NCBI RefSeq assembly: GCF_003121985.1
Contig: NZ_QEWP01000006.1
Location: forward strand, 220,320 to 284,319
Direction: 5' to 3'
DNA: 64,000 nt
DNA from: Marinilabilia rubra
GTDB taxonomy: Bacteria > Bacteroidota > Bacteroidia > Bacteroidales > Marinilabiliaceae
The position numbers and the translations under genes are program-made. Shown here one piece after another: positions 1 to 9,800 of the stretch (positions are counted from its first letter, which is position 1; each line of letters starts with the position of its first letter). The notes under the pieces were generated by a model. The model was given only the letters and a program-made list of their open reading frames with translations, ran no database searches and was not told the origin of the DNA.

Positions 1-657
1 AATGGTCCCATCCACATTGACATCCCACTGAGTACGACCCGTATTGAGTTCAAAGCTATTGATATCCGTCACCCCGCCGGCGATGCCAAACAGAGGCTTA
101 AACTTCATCCCAAAAGTCCATTTGTCGTTCCATTCACGGCTGTAACCAAAGGCCAGTTCATGATAGGCAGCCTGCTTCATGCGCATGGTCGAGAAATCGA
201 AACTCTGTCCGTCGGGAAATCCGGCATCGGAAATCTTGAAAAGATCGGCAGGCATACCCATCTGAGTGACGTTTCGTATGCCCAGCGTAAAAGTGAGGTA
301 GTCTTTACCCGAGCGGAAGCCAAATCCTAAAATATCGGCATTGACATTCTGGTTTATGTTGGCCGATTTTCCGATGACGTTGTACAGATCGTCGTAGTTG
401 AAACGGGCGCTCAGTGGCGTCACCCATTCCGAGCCCTGCTCCTGAAAAACATCGTTGAAAGCCATGTCACTTTGCATGGCAGCCCCCACCTGTGGCAGGG
501 CAAAAAAGCCATTGGCCCGGGGTTGCATAGCCGGATTAATCTGGGAAGACTGCGGAATGGTTTCCATGAAATAAAGCCCCATGGGCATTTGCGCCCCTCC
601 AGGCAACAGAAATACAAAAGCTATGAAAAGGGTCAGTATATATTTTTTAATCTGCAT
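1..657 (-). CDS. DUF5723-like outer-membrane protein, 3' part missing
   Basis: An open frame runs from an ATG at 655-657 leftwards to the window edge without a stop (219 codons), so only the N-terminal part is visible. The first ~22 residues form a signal peptide (basic start, hydrophobic stretch, cut near GGA-Q). The mature start resembles the Bacteroidota DUF5723 family: a region around QINPAMQP, then glycine/aromatic-rich alternating segments typical of an outer-membrane beta barrel. It begins 42 nt after the stop of the lipoprotein gene to its right, so the two are probably co-transcribed. The family has no established function that I know of. The family assignment is by recollection of its N-terminal pattern, so it is moderately secure. 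Confidence 0.7.
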   Translation of the reverse strand, partial: MQIKKYILTLFIAFVFLLPGGAQMPMGLYFMETIPQSSQINPAMQPRANGFFALPQVGAAMQSDMAFNDVFQEQGSEWVTPLSARFNYDDLYNVIGKSANINQNVNADILGFGFRSGKDYLTFTLGIRNVTQMGMPADLFKISDAGFPDGQSFDFSTMRMKQAAYHELAFGYSREWNDKWTFGMKFKPLFGIAGGVTDINSFELNTGRTQWDVNVDGTI

Positions 658-699
658 TTTGCTCAATTTTTTCTGATGAAACATTAAAGATTCAAGTCC

Positions 700-2334
700 T
701 TAAAATGATGGGATTTTACCTGTTCCTTCGAATGATACCACAGCCCGGAAGTCCATATCTTCATAAATCCGGATGTAATCGTCACCGCCGGTATTAAAAT
801 CGGTTTCAATCACAATGTTCATAGCATTTTGATCGAGGAACTGATCAATCTGATCACCGGAAACAGTTATGGTAAAAGTAGTTTGTTTGGCTTCTGTCAC
901 TTTTCCTGTCTCACCATCAGGCACACCTGCAGCAATAACACTGGTTGAAGCCTCCAACAGGTCATCGATTTTGTTGCCGTTGCCATCAATTACATAAGCA
1001 CCGGCCGATATATCCACAGGTATCTTACTGAAAAAATCAAAATAAACAGTGAATTCTTGCAGCTCTCTTACATCCTCATCGTCTTCCCCCACCATGTCAT
1101 TAAAATCAAAATCTACCGTATCTGTGCGATTATATGCACTGGTCTTGAAGTAGGCGGGCAACACTACATTCATGGTTCCGTTCAAAACATTATCGGGCCC
1201 CATAAAATTAAAGGTTTGAGGATCCTGCGTGGGATTGGACTCTGAGAATACATCAAACTCCATTCGCCGGGGATAAGAATTAACAATATCAACTATATTG
1301 GAAGGCGTTTCTTTATTAATGCGCAGAGAGGTTGTTGTCGGTTCAACGGGATTGGCATAAGTGGCCGCTTCCAAAGTCATATCAATAAAGGGATTACCAT
1401 CCACTGTCAAAGGCTCCGAATAAGGCGTGCCATCCTCCATGTAGAAGTTCATATTTTCCACACGCACATTGAATGGTACTCCGATACCACTGTTTACTTC
1501 CAGATTGAGAAATACATTTCCAAACTCAATGGACTGCTCTTCGAGTAATTCAAGATCATCAAAAACATCAAAGACCAGTTCTTCGCTTCGAACCGGGGAC
1601 GTCTGATTACCAAAATAACCGAAAGTCATGCCCGGCTGCATATTGGTCAACTGAAAATCCAACGCCACATCTCCTACAGCTACATTTGTGAGATCCATTG
1701 CGGTGATTACCGAGAGGTAACTCGAATCGGGGGCCTGTGAAGGCTCCACCTGCATGCCGGACAAATCTTCGTTTATGTCGAAAACATAAGTGGTTTCAGT
1801 AACATCAAAAGTATATGTCAACGGGGTTCCGTTGTCTGTCACCTCGGGAATGGTTACCGATGCTGTTCCGGTAGTTCCGGGAGGAAATCGCAACTGAGCA
1901 ACAAGAAGTCCGTTATCCATATTCAAACTGTCGTAACGCACATCGTCACGATTATTGAGTCGAACCTTCTCTGTGAAGGATACATTTGCAGCAGCCTTGA
2001 GCTGGGACGAAGGAAAAGGGATGCCTTCGGTTGGGGAAAAAGACCAGGATTCCGAGACATCAGGAATAGATACCAGGGTTTCCCATTCAATGTCCACGGT
2101 TTGATCGTATGAAACATTGACCAGCCCCTGCTCATCAACAAACACATATTCATTATCCAGATCGGCCAGCAAATCGGCAATCTCATAGGTTATCTCTCCA
2201 GCCGGGGCAGCAATTTCTATTTCGCGGTTGTCATCTGTGTTATCGGTATTCACCACAATATCGTCATCCTGACAGCCGGCAAACAAAATGACTGCTGCTG
2301 GTAACACGGTTTTTAAAACATCTGCAATCTTCAT
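700..2334 (-). CDS. Large secreted lipoprotein of unknown function
   Basis: 544 residues. The N-terminus carries a lipoprotein signal with lipobox LFAGC (Cys about residue 21) followed by an acidic QDDD stretch, which in Bacteroidota often goes with surface export. The rest is acidic, beta-rich and without membrane segments or recognisable catalytic motifs; alternating hydrophobic stretches suggest several beta-sandwich modules. It lies just upstream of the DUF5723-like gene and downstream of the OmpA-type gene, all on the same strand, so an outer-membrane or cell-surface role is likely. I do not recognise a specific family. The start is the ATG that directly precedes the signal sequence. Confidence 0.75.
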   Translation of the reverse strand: MKIADVLKTVLPAAVILFAGCQDDDIVVNTDNTDDNREIEIAAPAGEITYEIADLLADLDNEYVFVDEQGLVNVSYDQTVDIEWETLVSIPDVSESWSFSPTEGIPFPSSQLKAAANVSFTEKVRLNNRDDVRYDSLNMDNGLLVAQLRFPPGTTGTASVTIPEVTDNGTPLTYTFDVTETTYVFDINEDLSGMQVEPSQAPDSSYLSVITAMDLTNVAVGDVALDFQLTNMQPGMTFGYFGNQTSPVRSEELVFDVFDDLELLEEQSIEFGNVFLNLEVNSGIGVPFNVRVENMNFYMEDGTPYSEPLTVDGNPFIDMTLEAATYANPVEPTTTSLRINKETPSNIVDIVNSYPRRMEFDVFSESNPTQDPQTFNFMGPDNVLNGTMNVVLPAYFKTSAYNRTDTVDFDFNDMVGEDDEDVRELQEFTVYFDFFSKIPVDISAGAYVIDGNGNKIDDLLEASTSVIAAGVPDGETGKVTEAKQTTFTITVSGDQIDQFLDQNAMNIVIETDFNTGGDDYIRIYEDMDFRAVVSFEGTGKIPSF

Positions 2335-2404
2335 ATTTCAACAATTTTCAACTTTTCTTTCTTCAAATGGTCTCATTTCCTAAACCAACTCTTAGTCATT
2401 GGTT

Positions 2405-2435
2405 TCTTATAGACGCAAGATGTTGCGTCCCTACT
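2405..2435. repeat. Short palindromic repeat (GACGCAA stem), copy 1
   Basis: GACGCAA at 2412-2418 and TTGCGTC at 2423-2429 form a perfect 7-bp stem with a GATG loop. It lies 3' of the OmpA-type gene and is followed by a 'ctatccactatt' string. A sister hairpin (GGCGCAA/TTGCGCC) with the same trailing string lies at 6995-7016, 3' of the YfhO gene. It has no T-run, so it looks more like a REP-type intergenic palindrome than a factor-independent terminator. Confidence 0.5.
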
Positions 2436-2460
2436 GATCACTATTCTCTATAACTATCCA

Positions 2461-4938
2461 CTATTCAATCACCTTAATTTCCACGCGCCGGTTTTTGGCA
2501 CGGCCTTCAGGCGTGGTATTGGGGGCTATGGGTTGATCAAATCCGTACCCCTCATATTCGATGCGATCGGGATCGATGCCCTGCGACTCGAGGTAACGTT
2601 TTACGCTGAGGGCACGCGATTTTGACAATTTCTTATTGAGGGAGGCCGAACCGGTATTGTCGGAATGTCCCGACACCTCAATGCGAATCGAAGGATTCTC
2701 ATTCAGCAGACGCACCAAACGGTTAAGCTCAGGGTATGATTCGGCCATCAGCGTAGCTTTACCCGATGTAAACAGAATGTCTTCGGCCACGATACGGGCT
2801 CCTGTCAGCATGGGCTGCAATGTAATATTCTGAACCTTGAGAGTAGAATCGGGATTAAACTGCACCGAAAGGTTGTTAAAGAAATATCCGTCAGCATTGA
2901 CCTCCACCAAAAAAGGCCCGGTTTGATATACAGTAAATGAATAATTCCCGGTGGTGGAATCTGCATAAGCCACCAGAAGGGCTTCCTCTGCACCCGGCTC
3001 ATAAACAGCCAGCTCAGCCGGTACCTCATCATTGGTCTTCTCTTCAATCACTTTTCCGCTGAGCGTGTATTCTTTCAGACTCTTCTCCATTTCAATGTCT
3101 TTCACCTCTGAAGAAGCCAGGGTGTTTTTCAACATCAGGTCAAACGTTTGACGATAAAAATGATGAGCGGTTACTTCCATTTCCATATTGGATTTATCCT
3201 CAAAAGTAATGCTGTAAGAACCGGTTTCAGCATCGGAGAAAATTCGATGGGTGATCGAATCCTTGCTCGTCGGTCGGAATACAATCTCTGCCTGCACAGG
3301 CTTCTGAGTGTCCACATCGGTAATAACTCCTTTGATGGTATATGGATGCTTCAGTTTTTCCAGCACAAAATCCTCAGTCAGTGCGGCGTCTCTCCGTGTG
3401 GGGTTGATGATGGATGCAAGCGTCATTTTAAAACCTTCGGCGCTTATCTGCAACTGGTAACTTCCGGTATCTTCCAAAGCGATCAGGTATTCACCCGTCA
3501 CAGAATCGGTCCAGGCCGCCTTTACAGGTTCATGCTTTACGGTATCCACCACCGAAACTTTGGCAAAAAGTGGAGATTCAGATGATTTTTCCGTGATTTC
3601 TCCCGCAATGGTAAATGGAATGCGGGTGTCCTTTTTTATTTTATAGAGATCGAGTCCACCAAACCCACCAGCCCGCGAAGAGGCCACAAAAACGGTGAGC
3701 GAATCGGAGGTTGGGAAATAAAAGAGGTCGTCGTAACCACTGTTGTATGGCTGGCCGATATTTACCGGCATCATCCAGTCGCCATCGCGGTTTTTCTCCG
3801 ATTTGTAAATGTCGAAACCACCAAATCCCGGATGACCTTCAGAGGCAAAATAAAGGGTGCTGCCATCGGGCGTTACATAAACGGCTTCTTCATCCAAATC
3901 GGTATTCAGAGCGGTTAAATTCTTTGGTCTGGAGAAACGCGACTTTCCACGCCTTTTGGCAGTCCAGATGTCTTTGCCACCTTTTCCTTTACGGTGATCG
4001 GTAACGAAAAAGACAACGCGGTCTTCAGTCTCAGTAAAAGTGGTTTCCTTATAGATTTTATGATCGATGCGACCGCCCAGATTCCTGGGTCTTTTGGCTT
4101 TCTTTCCGCCGATATCAGATACACTGATGTGGCCTCCACTCTTTTTTCCTTCGTAAATATAGAGGGATTCCTTATCGGGAGAAATTCCGGAAACGGCTGT
4201 ATTAAAGCGGGAATTGAGACGACCAACCTCGACCCCCTCAGATGCTTCCCCATTAACGAAAGCAGCTTCTAAAACGCGTTCCTCGAAGTTTTCACGGCCG
4301 ACGGGAATGTCAGGCAATCTATCGGGACGGCGGGTGGTAAAAAAGATGCGCTCATGCTGCGGGTCTTCTACGGGAGCATACTCGTCGTAGTAACTGTTTA
4401 CAGCCGGCCCCATATTAAACACAAAAGCCGGAACAGAATCAGTGGCATTGCGCTCACCAAATTCACATTCGTTAAGTAGCTGATTGAATTGTGACCGGAA
4501 TTGTTTTTTCTTCCAGCCAGGAAGGGTATTGTTATAATTTTCGAAGGCCTCACGAGCACGGCTGAATTTCAATTCGGCACGATAGGCATACCCCAGCAGC
4601 AGATAGTAGTCATCAGCTACCGAGGGTAAGCTCTCTTCTAAATACCTTGAGGCCTGATCTGGCTGTCCGCCTAACAAGGCACTTACTCCCAATTTGTAGT
4701 TGAGAGGGGCCGATTCGGTGGTAACTTCATACAAATCGTAATAAGCCCGATAGCTGCCTTCATAGTAGCCATCACGGTAAAATTTATCTCCTTCGGATAA
4801 CTTCTCCTCAATAAAGGCTTCTCCAACTTCACCCGAGTTCGATATTAGTTTTTCCTCGTCAATTTTAGGATTCTCCTGCGAATACGCCGGAATTACAGAA
4901 AGCGCTATCAGCAATAGCGAAACATACAAAATTTTCAT
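2461..4938 (-). CDS. PorE-like OmpA family protein (TPR, beta-propeller, carboxypeptidase-regulatory, OmpA)
   Basis: 825 residues from the ATG at 4938, which directly precedes a clear signal peptide ending AYSQ; an upstream in-frame start at 4980 would put 14 extra residues before the signal and is less likely. In order: a TPR-like helical region (about 45-145), a PD40/WD40-like propeller (about 175-435, with repeats such as GGFDIYK and GGLDLYK), three carboxypeptidase-regulatory-like beta domains (about 440-530, 533-620, 625-710), and a C-terminal OmpA domain (about 715-825) with the peptidoglycan-binding signature GHSDNTG and NRRVEI. This is the domain order described for PorE of the type IX secretion system, but with three regulatory domains. 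It probably tethers an envelope complex to peptidoglycan. No other type IX gene is nearby, so that link is inference. Confidence 0.85.
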   Translation of the reverse strand: MKILYVSLLLIALSVIPAYSQENPKIDEEKLISNSGEVGEAFIEEKLSEGDKFYRDGYYEGSYRAYYDLYEVTTESAPLNYKLGVSALLGGQPDQASRYLEESLPSVADDYYLLLGYAYRAELKFSRAREAFENYNNTLPGWKKKQFRSQFNQLLNECEFGERNATDSVPAFVFNMGPAVNSYYDEYAPVEDPQHERIFFTTRRPDRLPDIPVGRENFEERVLEAAFVNGEASEGVEVGRLNSRFNTAVSGISPDKESLYIYEGKKSGGHISVSDIGGKKAKRPRNLGGRIDHKIYKETTFTETEDRVVFFVTDHRKGKGGKDIWTAKRRGKSRFSRPKNLTALNTDLDEEAVYVTPDGSTLYFASEGHPGFGGFDIYKSEKNRDGDWMMPVNIGQPYNSGYDDLFYFPTSDSLTVFVASSRAGGFGGLDLYKIKKDTRIPFTIAGEITEKSSESPLFAKVSVVDTVKHEPVKAAWTDSVTGEYLIALEDTGSYQLQISAEGFKMTLASIINPTRRDAALTEDFVLEKLKHPYTIKGVITDVDTQKPVQAEIVFRPTSKDSITHRIFSDAETGSYSITFEDKSNMEMEVTAHHFYRQTFDLMLKNTLASSEVKDIEMEKSLKEYTLSGKVIEEKTNDEVPAELAVYEPGAEEALLVAYADSTTGNYSFTVYQTGPFLVEVNADGYFFNNLSVQFNPDSTLKVQNITLQPMLTGARIVAEDILFTSGKATLMAESYPELNRLVRLLNENPSIRIEVSGHSDNTGSASLNKKLSKSRALSVKRYLESQGIDPDRIEYEGYGFDQPIAPNTTPEGRAKNRRVEIKVIE

Positions 4939-5085
4939 AATAGTTTTCGTTTGAAATATTCCCGGAAAGGGCAAAATCAATCAATCTCACAAAAAAACAA
5001 CATTCCCGGTACACCGAAAAAAATTGTCCACTAACTTTACGTTAATCTTGACAAAAGGTTTATTCGAACTTTCTGATGTTAAGGT

Positions 5086-5130
5086 CAATAAAAAAACCGG
5101 AAAGAACTTGTCTTGCTCTTTCCGGTTTAG
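5086..5130 (-). terminator. Strong terminator after the S41 protease gene
   Basis: AAACCGGAAAGA at 5094-5105 pairs perfectly with TCTTTCCGGTTT at 5117-5128 (12-bp stem, 11-nt loop). On the minus strand it is followed by a run of T, as expected for a factor-independent terminator of the S41 gene, whose stop is at 5154. Confidence 0.8.
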
Positions 5131-5153
5131 ATAAATTATTGTAATTCTAACAT

Positions 5154-6872
5154 TTACCTCTTGCGACGATCGCCGGCATGACTTAGAACTGTTCCTTTTA
5201 AAATGCCTTCATATTCCCCAATGTCATTCATTATTTCCAATGCCTGATCCAGCACCTTATCATCCTGAAGGGCATGCTTTACAGCTCCTTTCTGATAATA
5301 GTATCGGGTGAGCAATTCATTGGCCAACAAATCATCTACTTCATCCCTGAAGTTTTTCAAGTCATAAGAAACGCTCACATTCAGCTTCTCTTCGAGGTCT
5401 TCAAACGTCTCATTGTTGATTTCGTAATAGCCTTCTTCTTTGGCTGCTTCAACCAGCTTCTTAAAGCGCTCCCGACTCTCGGATGTATATTTAAAATCTT
5501 CCAGGGAAGTAATGTATTCACTGAAATCGGTGTAAATAGCATCAGAGATCTCAAACTCTTCCGGAGAAGGGATCGCTTCATGCTCAGCGGTGAAGATATT
5601 AGCATAATCGAAGATGGCTTGCTGAGCAATCAATGCAAAGGTTATATTACTCATTTTATCGTGCTCAACTAATAAATCGGGAGAGATCCCTCCACCATCG
5701 TAGACTGTACGACCATTCTCCGTTTGGAATTCGCTTATCAGCGAATCGGGCACATAGCCAACACTTCCGTCTTCGTTGCGATGCGAATAATCCATTGCCT
5801 GAATACATCTGCCGCTGGGAATGTAATATTTGGCAGTAGTAACTTTCAGCTTGGCACTGTAAGGCAGGTTGCGGGTTGTTTGTACCAGACCTTTACCAAA
5901 GGAACGATTGCCTACAATTACCCCTCTGTCATGATCCTGAATAGCACCGGCTACAATCTCAGAAGCAGAAGCTGAGCCACGATTAATAAGAACAGCCAAT
6001 GGAATAACGGTATCCACAGGTGCTTTGGAAGCGCGGTAGACTTTATCCCATTGCTCAATTTTACCTTTGGTGCTCACCACTTCAGAGCCACGGGGCAAAA
6101 AGAGGTTGGCCAGTTTCACGGCTTCGTCCATCAAGCCACCGGGGTTGCCACGTAAGTCAAGAATGATTTTCTCTGCACCCCGGTTCTTTTTAAGATCCGT
6201 CAGTGCTTTTTCCACCTCCCGGGCACAATTGCGGGTGAAATTATTCAGAATGATGATTCCGGTTTCATTGTCAACCATTCCGTAATAAGGCACCGGATTG
6301 ATTTGTATATTCTTCCGGGTGATAGTGATTTCAAGAGGCTCCTCAACACCATATCTTTTTACAGTTACATTTACCTCTGTATTGGCAGGTCCCTTGAGTT
6401 TGTTGCTGACATCTTCAGTCTTTTTACCCTCCATGTCATCTCCGTCAATGGCCAGAATTTTGTCACCGGCTTTCAGTCCTGCTTTATCTGCGGGAAAGCC
6501 CTCATATGGCTGCGATACATACACAAAATCATCGCGTCGGGTAATTAAGGCGCCAATTCCGGCATACTCCCCGGTAGTCATGAAATTAAAATCATCCATC
6601 TCCGACTCAGGAATATAAGTGGTATACGGATCCAATGATTCCAACATGGCATTAATGCCCTCTTCCACCAATTCATCGGGATGAGTCTCTTCCACGTAGT
6701 AAGTGTTGAGTTCCCGGAAAAGTGAGTAAAAAATATCAAGGTTCTTTACAATTGAAAAGTTTTTCTCCTCGTTGCCGGCCGTCACAAAACCCAGCGAAAT
6801 GATGAGACCGATGGCTACTGCACCTGTCCATCCTATCCATTTTTTTCCTCTGAACTTCTTCATTATTTTCAT
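5154..6872 (-). CDS. C-terminal processing peptidase, S41 family
   Basis: 572 residues. An N-terminal hydrophobic segment (about 14-32) anchors or exports the protein to the periplasm. A PDZ domain spans about 85-175 and the S41 peptidase core about 195-370. The catalytic pair can be placed: Ser302 in GSASASE and Lys327 in FGKG, spaced 25 residues as in E. coli Prc. A ~200-residue C-terminal extension follows, usual in Bacteroidota CtpA-type proteases. It should trim or degrade periplasmic and envelope proteins. ATGs at codons 1 and 4 are both possible starts. It appears monocistronic, bounded by a strong terminator downstream and a 183-bp gap upstream. Confidence 0.93.
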   Translation of the reverse strand: MKIMKKFRGKKWIGWTGAVAIGLIISLGFVTAGNEEKNFSIVKNLDIFYSLFRELNTYYVEETHPDELVEEGINAMLESLDPYTTYIPESEMDDFNFMTTGEYAGIGALITRRDDFVYVSQPYEGFPADKAGLKAGDKILAIDGDDMEGKKTEDVSNKLKGPANTEVNVTVKRYGVEEPLEITITRKNIQINPVPYYGMVDNETGIIILNNFTRNCAREVEKALTDLKKNRGAEKIILDLRGNPGGLMDEAVKLANLFLPRGSEVVSTKGKIEQWDKVYRASKAPVDTVIPLAVLINRGSASASEIVAGAIQDHDRGVIVGNRSFGKGLVQTTRNLPYSAKLKVTTAKYYIPSGRCIQAMDYSHRNEDGSVGYVPDSLISEFQTENGRTVYDGGGISPDLLVEHDKMSNITFALIAQQAIFDYANIFTAEHEAIPSPEEFEISDAIYTDFSEYITSLEDFKYTSESRERFKKLVEAAKEEGYYEINNETFEDLEEKLNVSVSYDLKNFRDEVDDLLANELLTRYYYQKGAVKHALQDDKVLDQALEIMNDIGEYEGILKGTVLSHAGDRRKR

Positions 6873-6989
6873 TTATTGTTTATGCGTTTCTTTAAAATCC
6901 ATCCCTGCAATTCAACAGAAATCATGCCAGGGGCTATTTGGGGTTATAAGGCTGCACTGTTTGCACAGGTTGCTGTTCCTGTAATTTCT

Positions 6990-7020
6990 GTATAGGCGCA
7001 ATATATATTTTGCGCCATCT
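6990..7020. repeat. Short palindromic repeat (GGCGCAA stem), copy 2
   Basis: GGCGCAA at 6995-7001 pairs with TTGCGCC at 7010-7016 around an 8-nt AT loop, followed by 'ctatccactatt'. It matches in plan and flank the hairpin at 2412-2429. It lies 3' of the YfhO gene and 5' of the protease gene. Confidence 0.45.
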
Positions 7021-7055
7021 GCTATCCACTATTGCTATTCTCTAATTTCTATCGT

Positions 7056-9560
7056 CTATTCCTTACCAAACAATTTTGTGCGGTATATCCAGATCAGATA
7101 CAGGCCAAATATTACAACCAGGATGCCACCGGCATATGCCATGGTGTTGGCGGTACTGACGGATTGTGGTTCGAAGCGAAACTCCACTTTGTGTTCTCCG
7201 ACGGGCACCATAATGGCCCTCAGAGTGTAATTAACCCGCTTGATCTCCACCTGTTCGCCATCGATATAAGCATTCCATCCTTTGGGGTAATAGATATCGC
7301 TGAAAACAGTGAGTTTCTCACCAGGGGCATTGATCTCATATTTTAAATGATCGGGTGCATAACTTGTCAGTGAAATGCTTCCTCCTTTCTGAGCATTTTG
7401 ATACGACCCCCACTCTCCTACTCTGTCCTGACGCAGGATGGCCGTCTTCTGCAAATCAACATTCCCTAATCCAGCCAGTTCTTCCTGAGCCGATGAAACA
7501 GTCTTAACATCATTAACAAACCAGGCATCCCCATAGTTGTGTGGATTCATCAGAGGCGATTGTCCGGGATGATAAATGATGTACTTCGTGTTCAACATAT
7601 TCAAAACCGGCATATCAGCCAGCATCTCTTCTGCTTCACCGGGACCCCCTCCGTTACGAAAATGCCCCATTAAAGTTTGCCAGTTTTTTTGCAGATAGAA
7701 GTCAATTACATCCTGATAAATCCTCAATTTGGCACCATGGTATCCACCAATAGATTTGTGATAGTAGGATGTTCCTACTTCGGTAAACGGATTCCGGTAA
7801 ATGGAAAACACCCGGTAGTAAGCATCCCGGTCCTGCAGAATTTCCTTATCCGCTTTACTCTTCTGAAATTGTTGGTTCATTTGTCGGGGAGCCACAAAAT
7901 CATCACCGCTCAGGTAACGCTTGTCTACAGCCCAAAGATCTATGATTACCAGTAATGCCAGACCCGGAAGCAGGTATTTTTTCGAAAGGCGGTTGGTAGC
8001 ATACAACCACATAGATCCGCTCCCCAGAAGGATAAAGAAGAATGAACGAATGGCATCTGCCTTCAATAGCCCAATTCGGGCAGACTTCATATTGCGGATA
8101 ATCTCATCTATGGCTGCTGCCTGGTTGGGCATACTTTGTTTTTGCCGGGCCAGGGCTGCCACTTCCTGATCACTCATAAAGTTAAAAAAGAAATCAGGAA
8201 TCAGATACAGCAACAAAGCTAATCCACCGGTCAAACCAAAGGCTGCAAGATATTTTCCACTCTGCTCACGGATCAGAGCCGGGTTGTCCAGAACTTTTTT
8301 AAGCCCCAGCATGCTCAGCAGCGGGATGGTAAACGTAGCAATAACCAGTGTCATCTCAACCGTTCGAAATTTGTTGTAAAGCGGAAATACATCGAACATA
8401 AAATAGTTGAACCACTCAAGGTTTTTACCCCATGCCAACAGAATCGAAAGAACAGTGGCTGCCACCAGCCACCATTTTTCGCGACCTTTATAAAAAAATA
8501 ACGACAGCACAAAGAAGAAACATATCAACGCGCCGACATATACCGGTCCCGAGGTAAAAGGCTTACTTCCCCAATATTGCGATTGTCCCCCCACAACCTC
8601 GCGGAAACGTGGAGCCACGTCTTTCATAGCACGCGGACTCTGGGAGATGGCCTGAGATGCTCCACCCATCACATTGGGTACCAGAAGGGTCAGTGTTTCC
8701 GCTTTGCCATAACTCCAGGAAAAGGCATAATCGCGATCCAGTCCGGCATCCGTTTCTCCCTCTTTGGAGGAGGATTCCAACTCTGAAGGTCCTCGAATAC
8801 TAAACTTTCCGTATTCATATGTAGGCAGAAGGTGTGGTAAATTGGGCAGAATAGCCAGAACCGCTGCGGCTACTAATACAGCCGCTTTCTTCATGAAATC
8901 TGAGAGATGTCCGTCAATCCAGGCATAAATAAACCGGCTGATCATCAAAACAAGTACCAATAAAAACAGGTAGTAGGTAATTTGAACGTGATTGTAGGCC
9001 AGATGAGCGCCAAGAGCAACAGCTGTAAAAAAAGCCCCCACCCATCTGTTGCGGTTCAGGGTATAAAGTATTCCTGCAATAACGGGCCCCATGAGGGCTA
9101 TTGCATAGGCTTTGGTGATATGCCCGGCAATGATAATGATGATATTGTATGAGCCGAAAGCAAAGGCAACAGCTCCCAGAATAGCAAGCCAGCGGCCTGT
9201 TTTCATACTTCGGAGTAAAACATAGAAACCAAGCAGGTAAAGAAACAAAATGGCTGCAGTGTGATAGGGCAGTCCCACCCTGAAAAAACGGTTTAGTTTA
9301 CTGAAAATATTGGCCGAAGAATCCCCTTTGATTTGATAGGCAGGCATACCTCCAAACATGGAATTGGTCCAATGGGCACTTTCACCGGTGGCCGCTTCAT
9401 GTTCATTCAACTCCTGAGCCATCCCAATGGCGTGGGTGTTATCCATTTGCGGAAGTTCAAATCCTTTAAGAACGGGGCTGAAATAGGCAAGACTTAAAGC
9501 CGCAAAAAGGGCTGTTATGCCCAGAAAAAAAAGTACGGGTTTTAGCTTCTGAAAACTCAT
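7056..9560 (-). CDS. YfhO family polytopic membrane protein
   Basis: 834 residues with an N-terminal membrane segment (about 8-30), then a dense series of about ten further hydrophobic helices to about residue 540, then a soluble C-terminal domain and a last membrane helix near 805-825. The layout and the C-terminal YYPKGWNAYIDG motif are those of the YfhO family, which resembles GT-C type membrane glycosyltransferases; in Firmicutes YfhO adds sugars to lipoteichoic acid. The substrate in Bacteroidota is not established. It appears to be a single-gene unit, divergent from the YciI-like gene. Confidence 0.85.
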   Translation of the reverse strand: MSFQKLKPVLFFLGITALFAALSLAYFSPVLKGFELPQMDNTHAIGMAQELNEHEAATGESAHWTNSMFGGMPAYQIKGDSSANIFSKLNRFFRVGLPYHTAAILFLYLLGFYVLLRSMKTGRWLAILGAVAFAFGSYNIIIIIAGHITKAYAIALMGPVIAGILYTLNRNRWVGAFFTAVALGAHLAYNHVQITYYLFLLVLVLMISRFIYAWIDGHLSDFMKKAAVLVAAAVLAILPNLPHLLPTYEYGKFSIRGPSELESSSKEGETDAGLDRDYAFSWSYGKAETLTLLVPNVMGGASQAISQSPRAMKDVAPRFREVVGGQSQYWGSKPFTSGPVYVGALICFFFVLSLFFYKGREKWWLVAATVLSILLAWGKNLEWFNYFMFDVFPLYNKFRTVEMTLVIATFTIPLLSMLGLKKVLDNPALIREQSGKYLAAFGLTGGLALLLYLIPDFFFNFMSDQEVAALARQKQSMPNQAAAIDEIIRNMKSARIGLLKADAIRSFFFILLGSGSMWLYATNRLSKKYLLPGLALLVIIDLWAVDKRYLSGDDFVAPRQMNQQFQKSKADKEILQDRDAYYRVFSIYRNPFTEVGTSYYHKSIGGYHGAKLRIYQDVIDFYLQKNWQTLMGHFRNGGGPGEAEEMLADMPVLNMLNTKYIIYHPGQSPLMNPHNYGDAWFVNDVKTVSSAQEELAGLGNVDLQKTAILRQDRVGEWGSYQNAQKGGSISLTSYAPDHLKYEINAPGEKLTVFSDIYYPKGWNAYIDGEQVEIKRVNYTLRAIMVPVGEHKVEFRFEPQSVSTANTMAYAGGILVVIFGLYLIWIYRTKLFGKE

Positions 9561-9800
9561 AAATTCAAAATTTGCTTTTTAGATCTTTCCGGAGACGTTG
9601 TTTTTACCGGATTCTGTCAATTACCTGATTGAGATAATCCAGCATCACTTACCTCCATTACGGGAAAATAATTCAACAGTTAATGATTTTAAGCCTGAAA
9701 GATACACAAAGTTTGTGAGGCGGCATTTTTTCATGCTGAAACTTTAAATTTTCGGGTCCGTATATGATGCTTTAAAAACAAGATAATTTTCACCGGCCCT

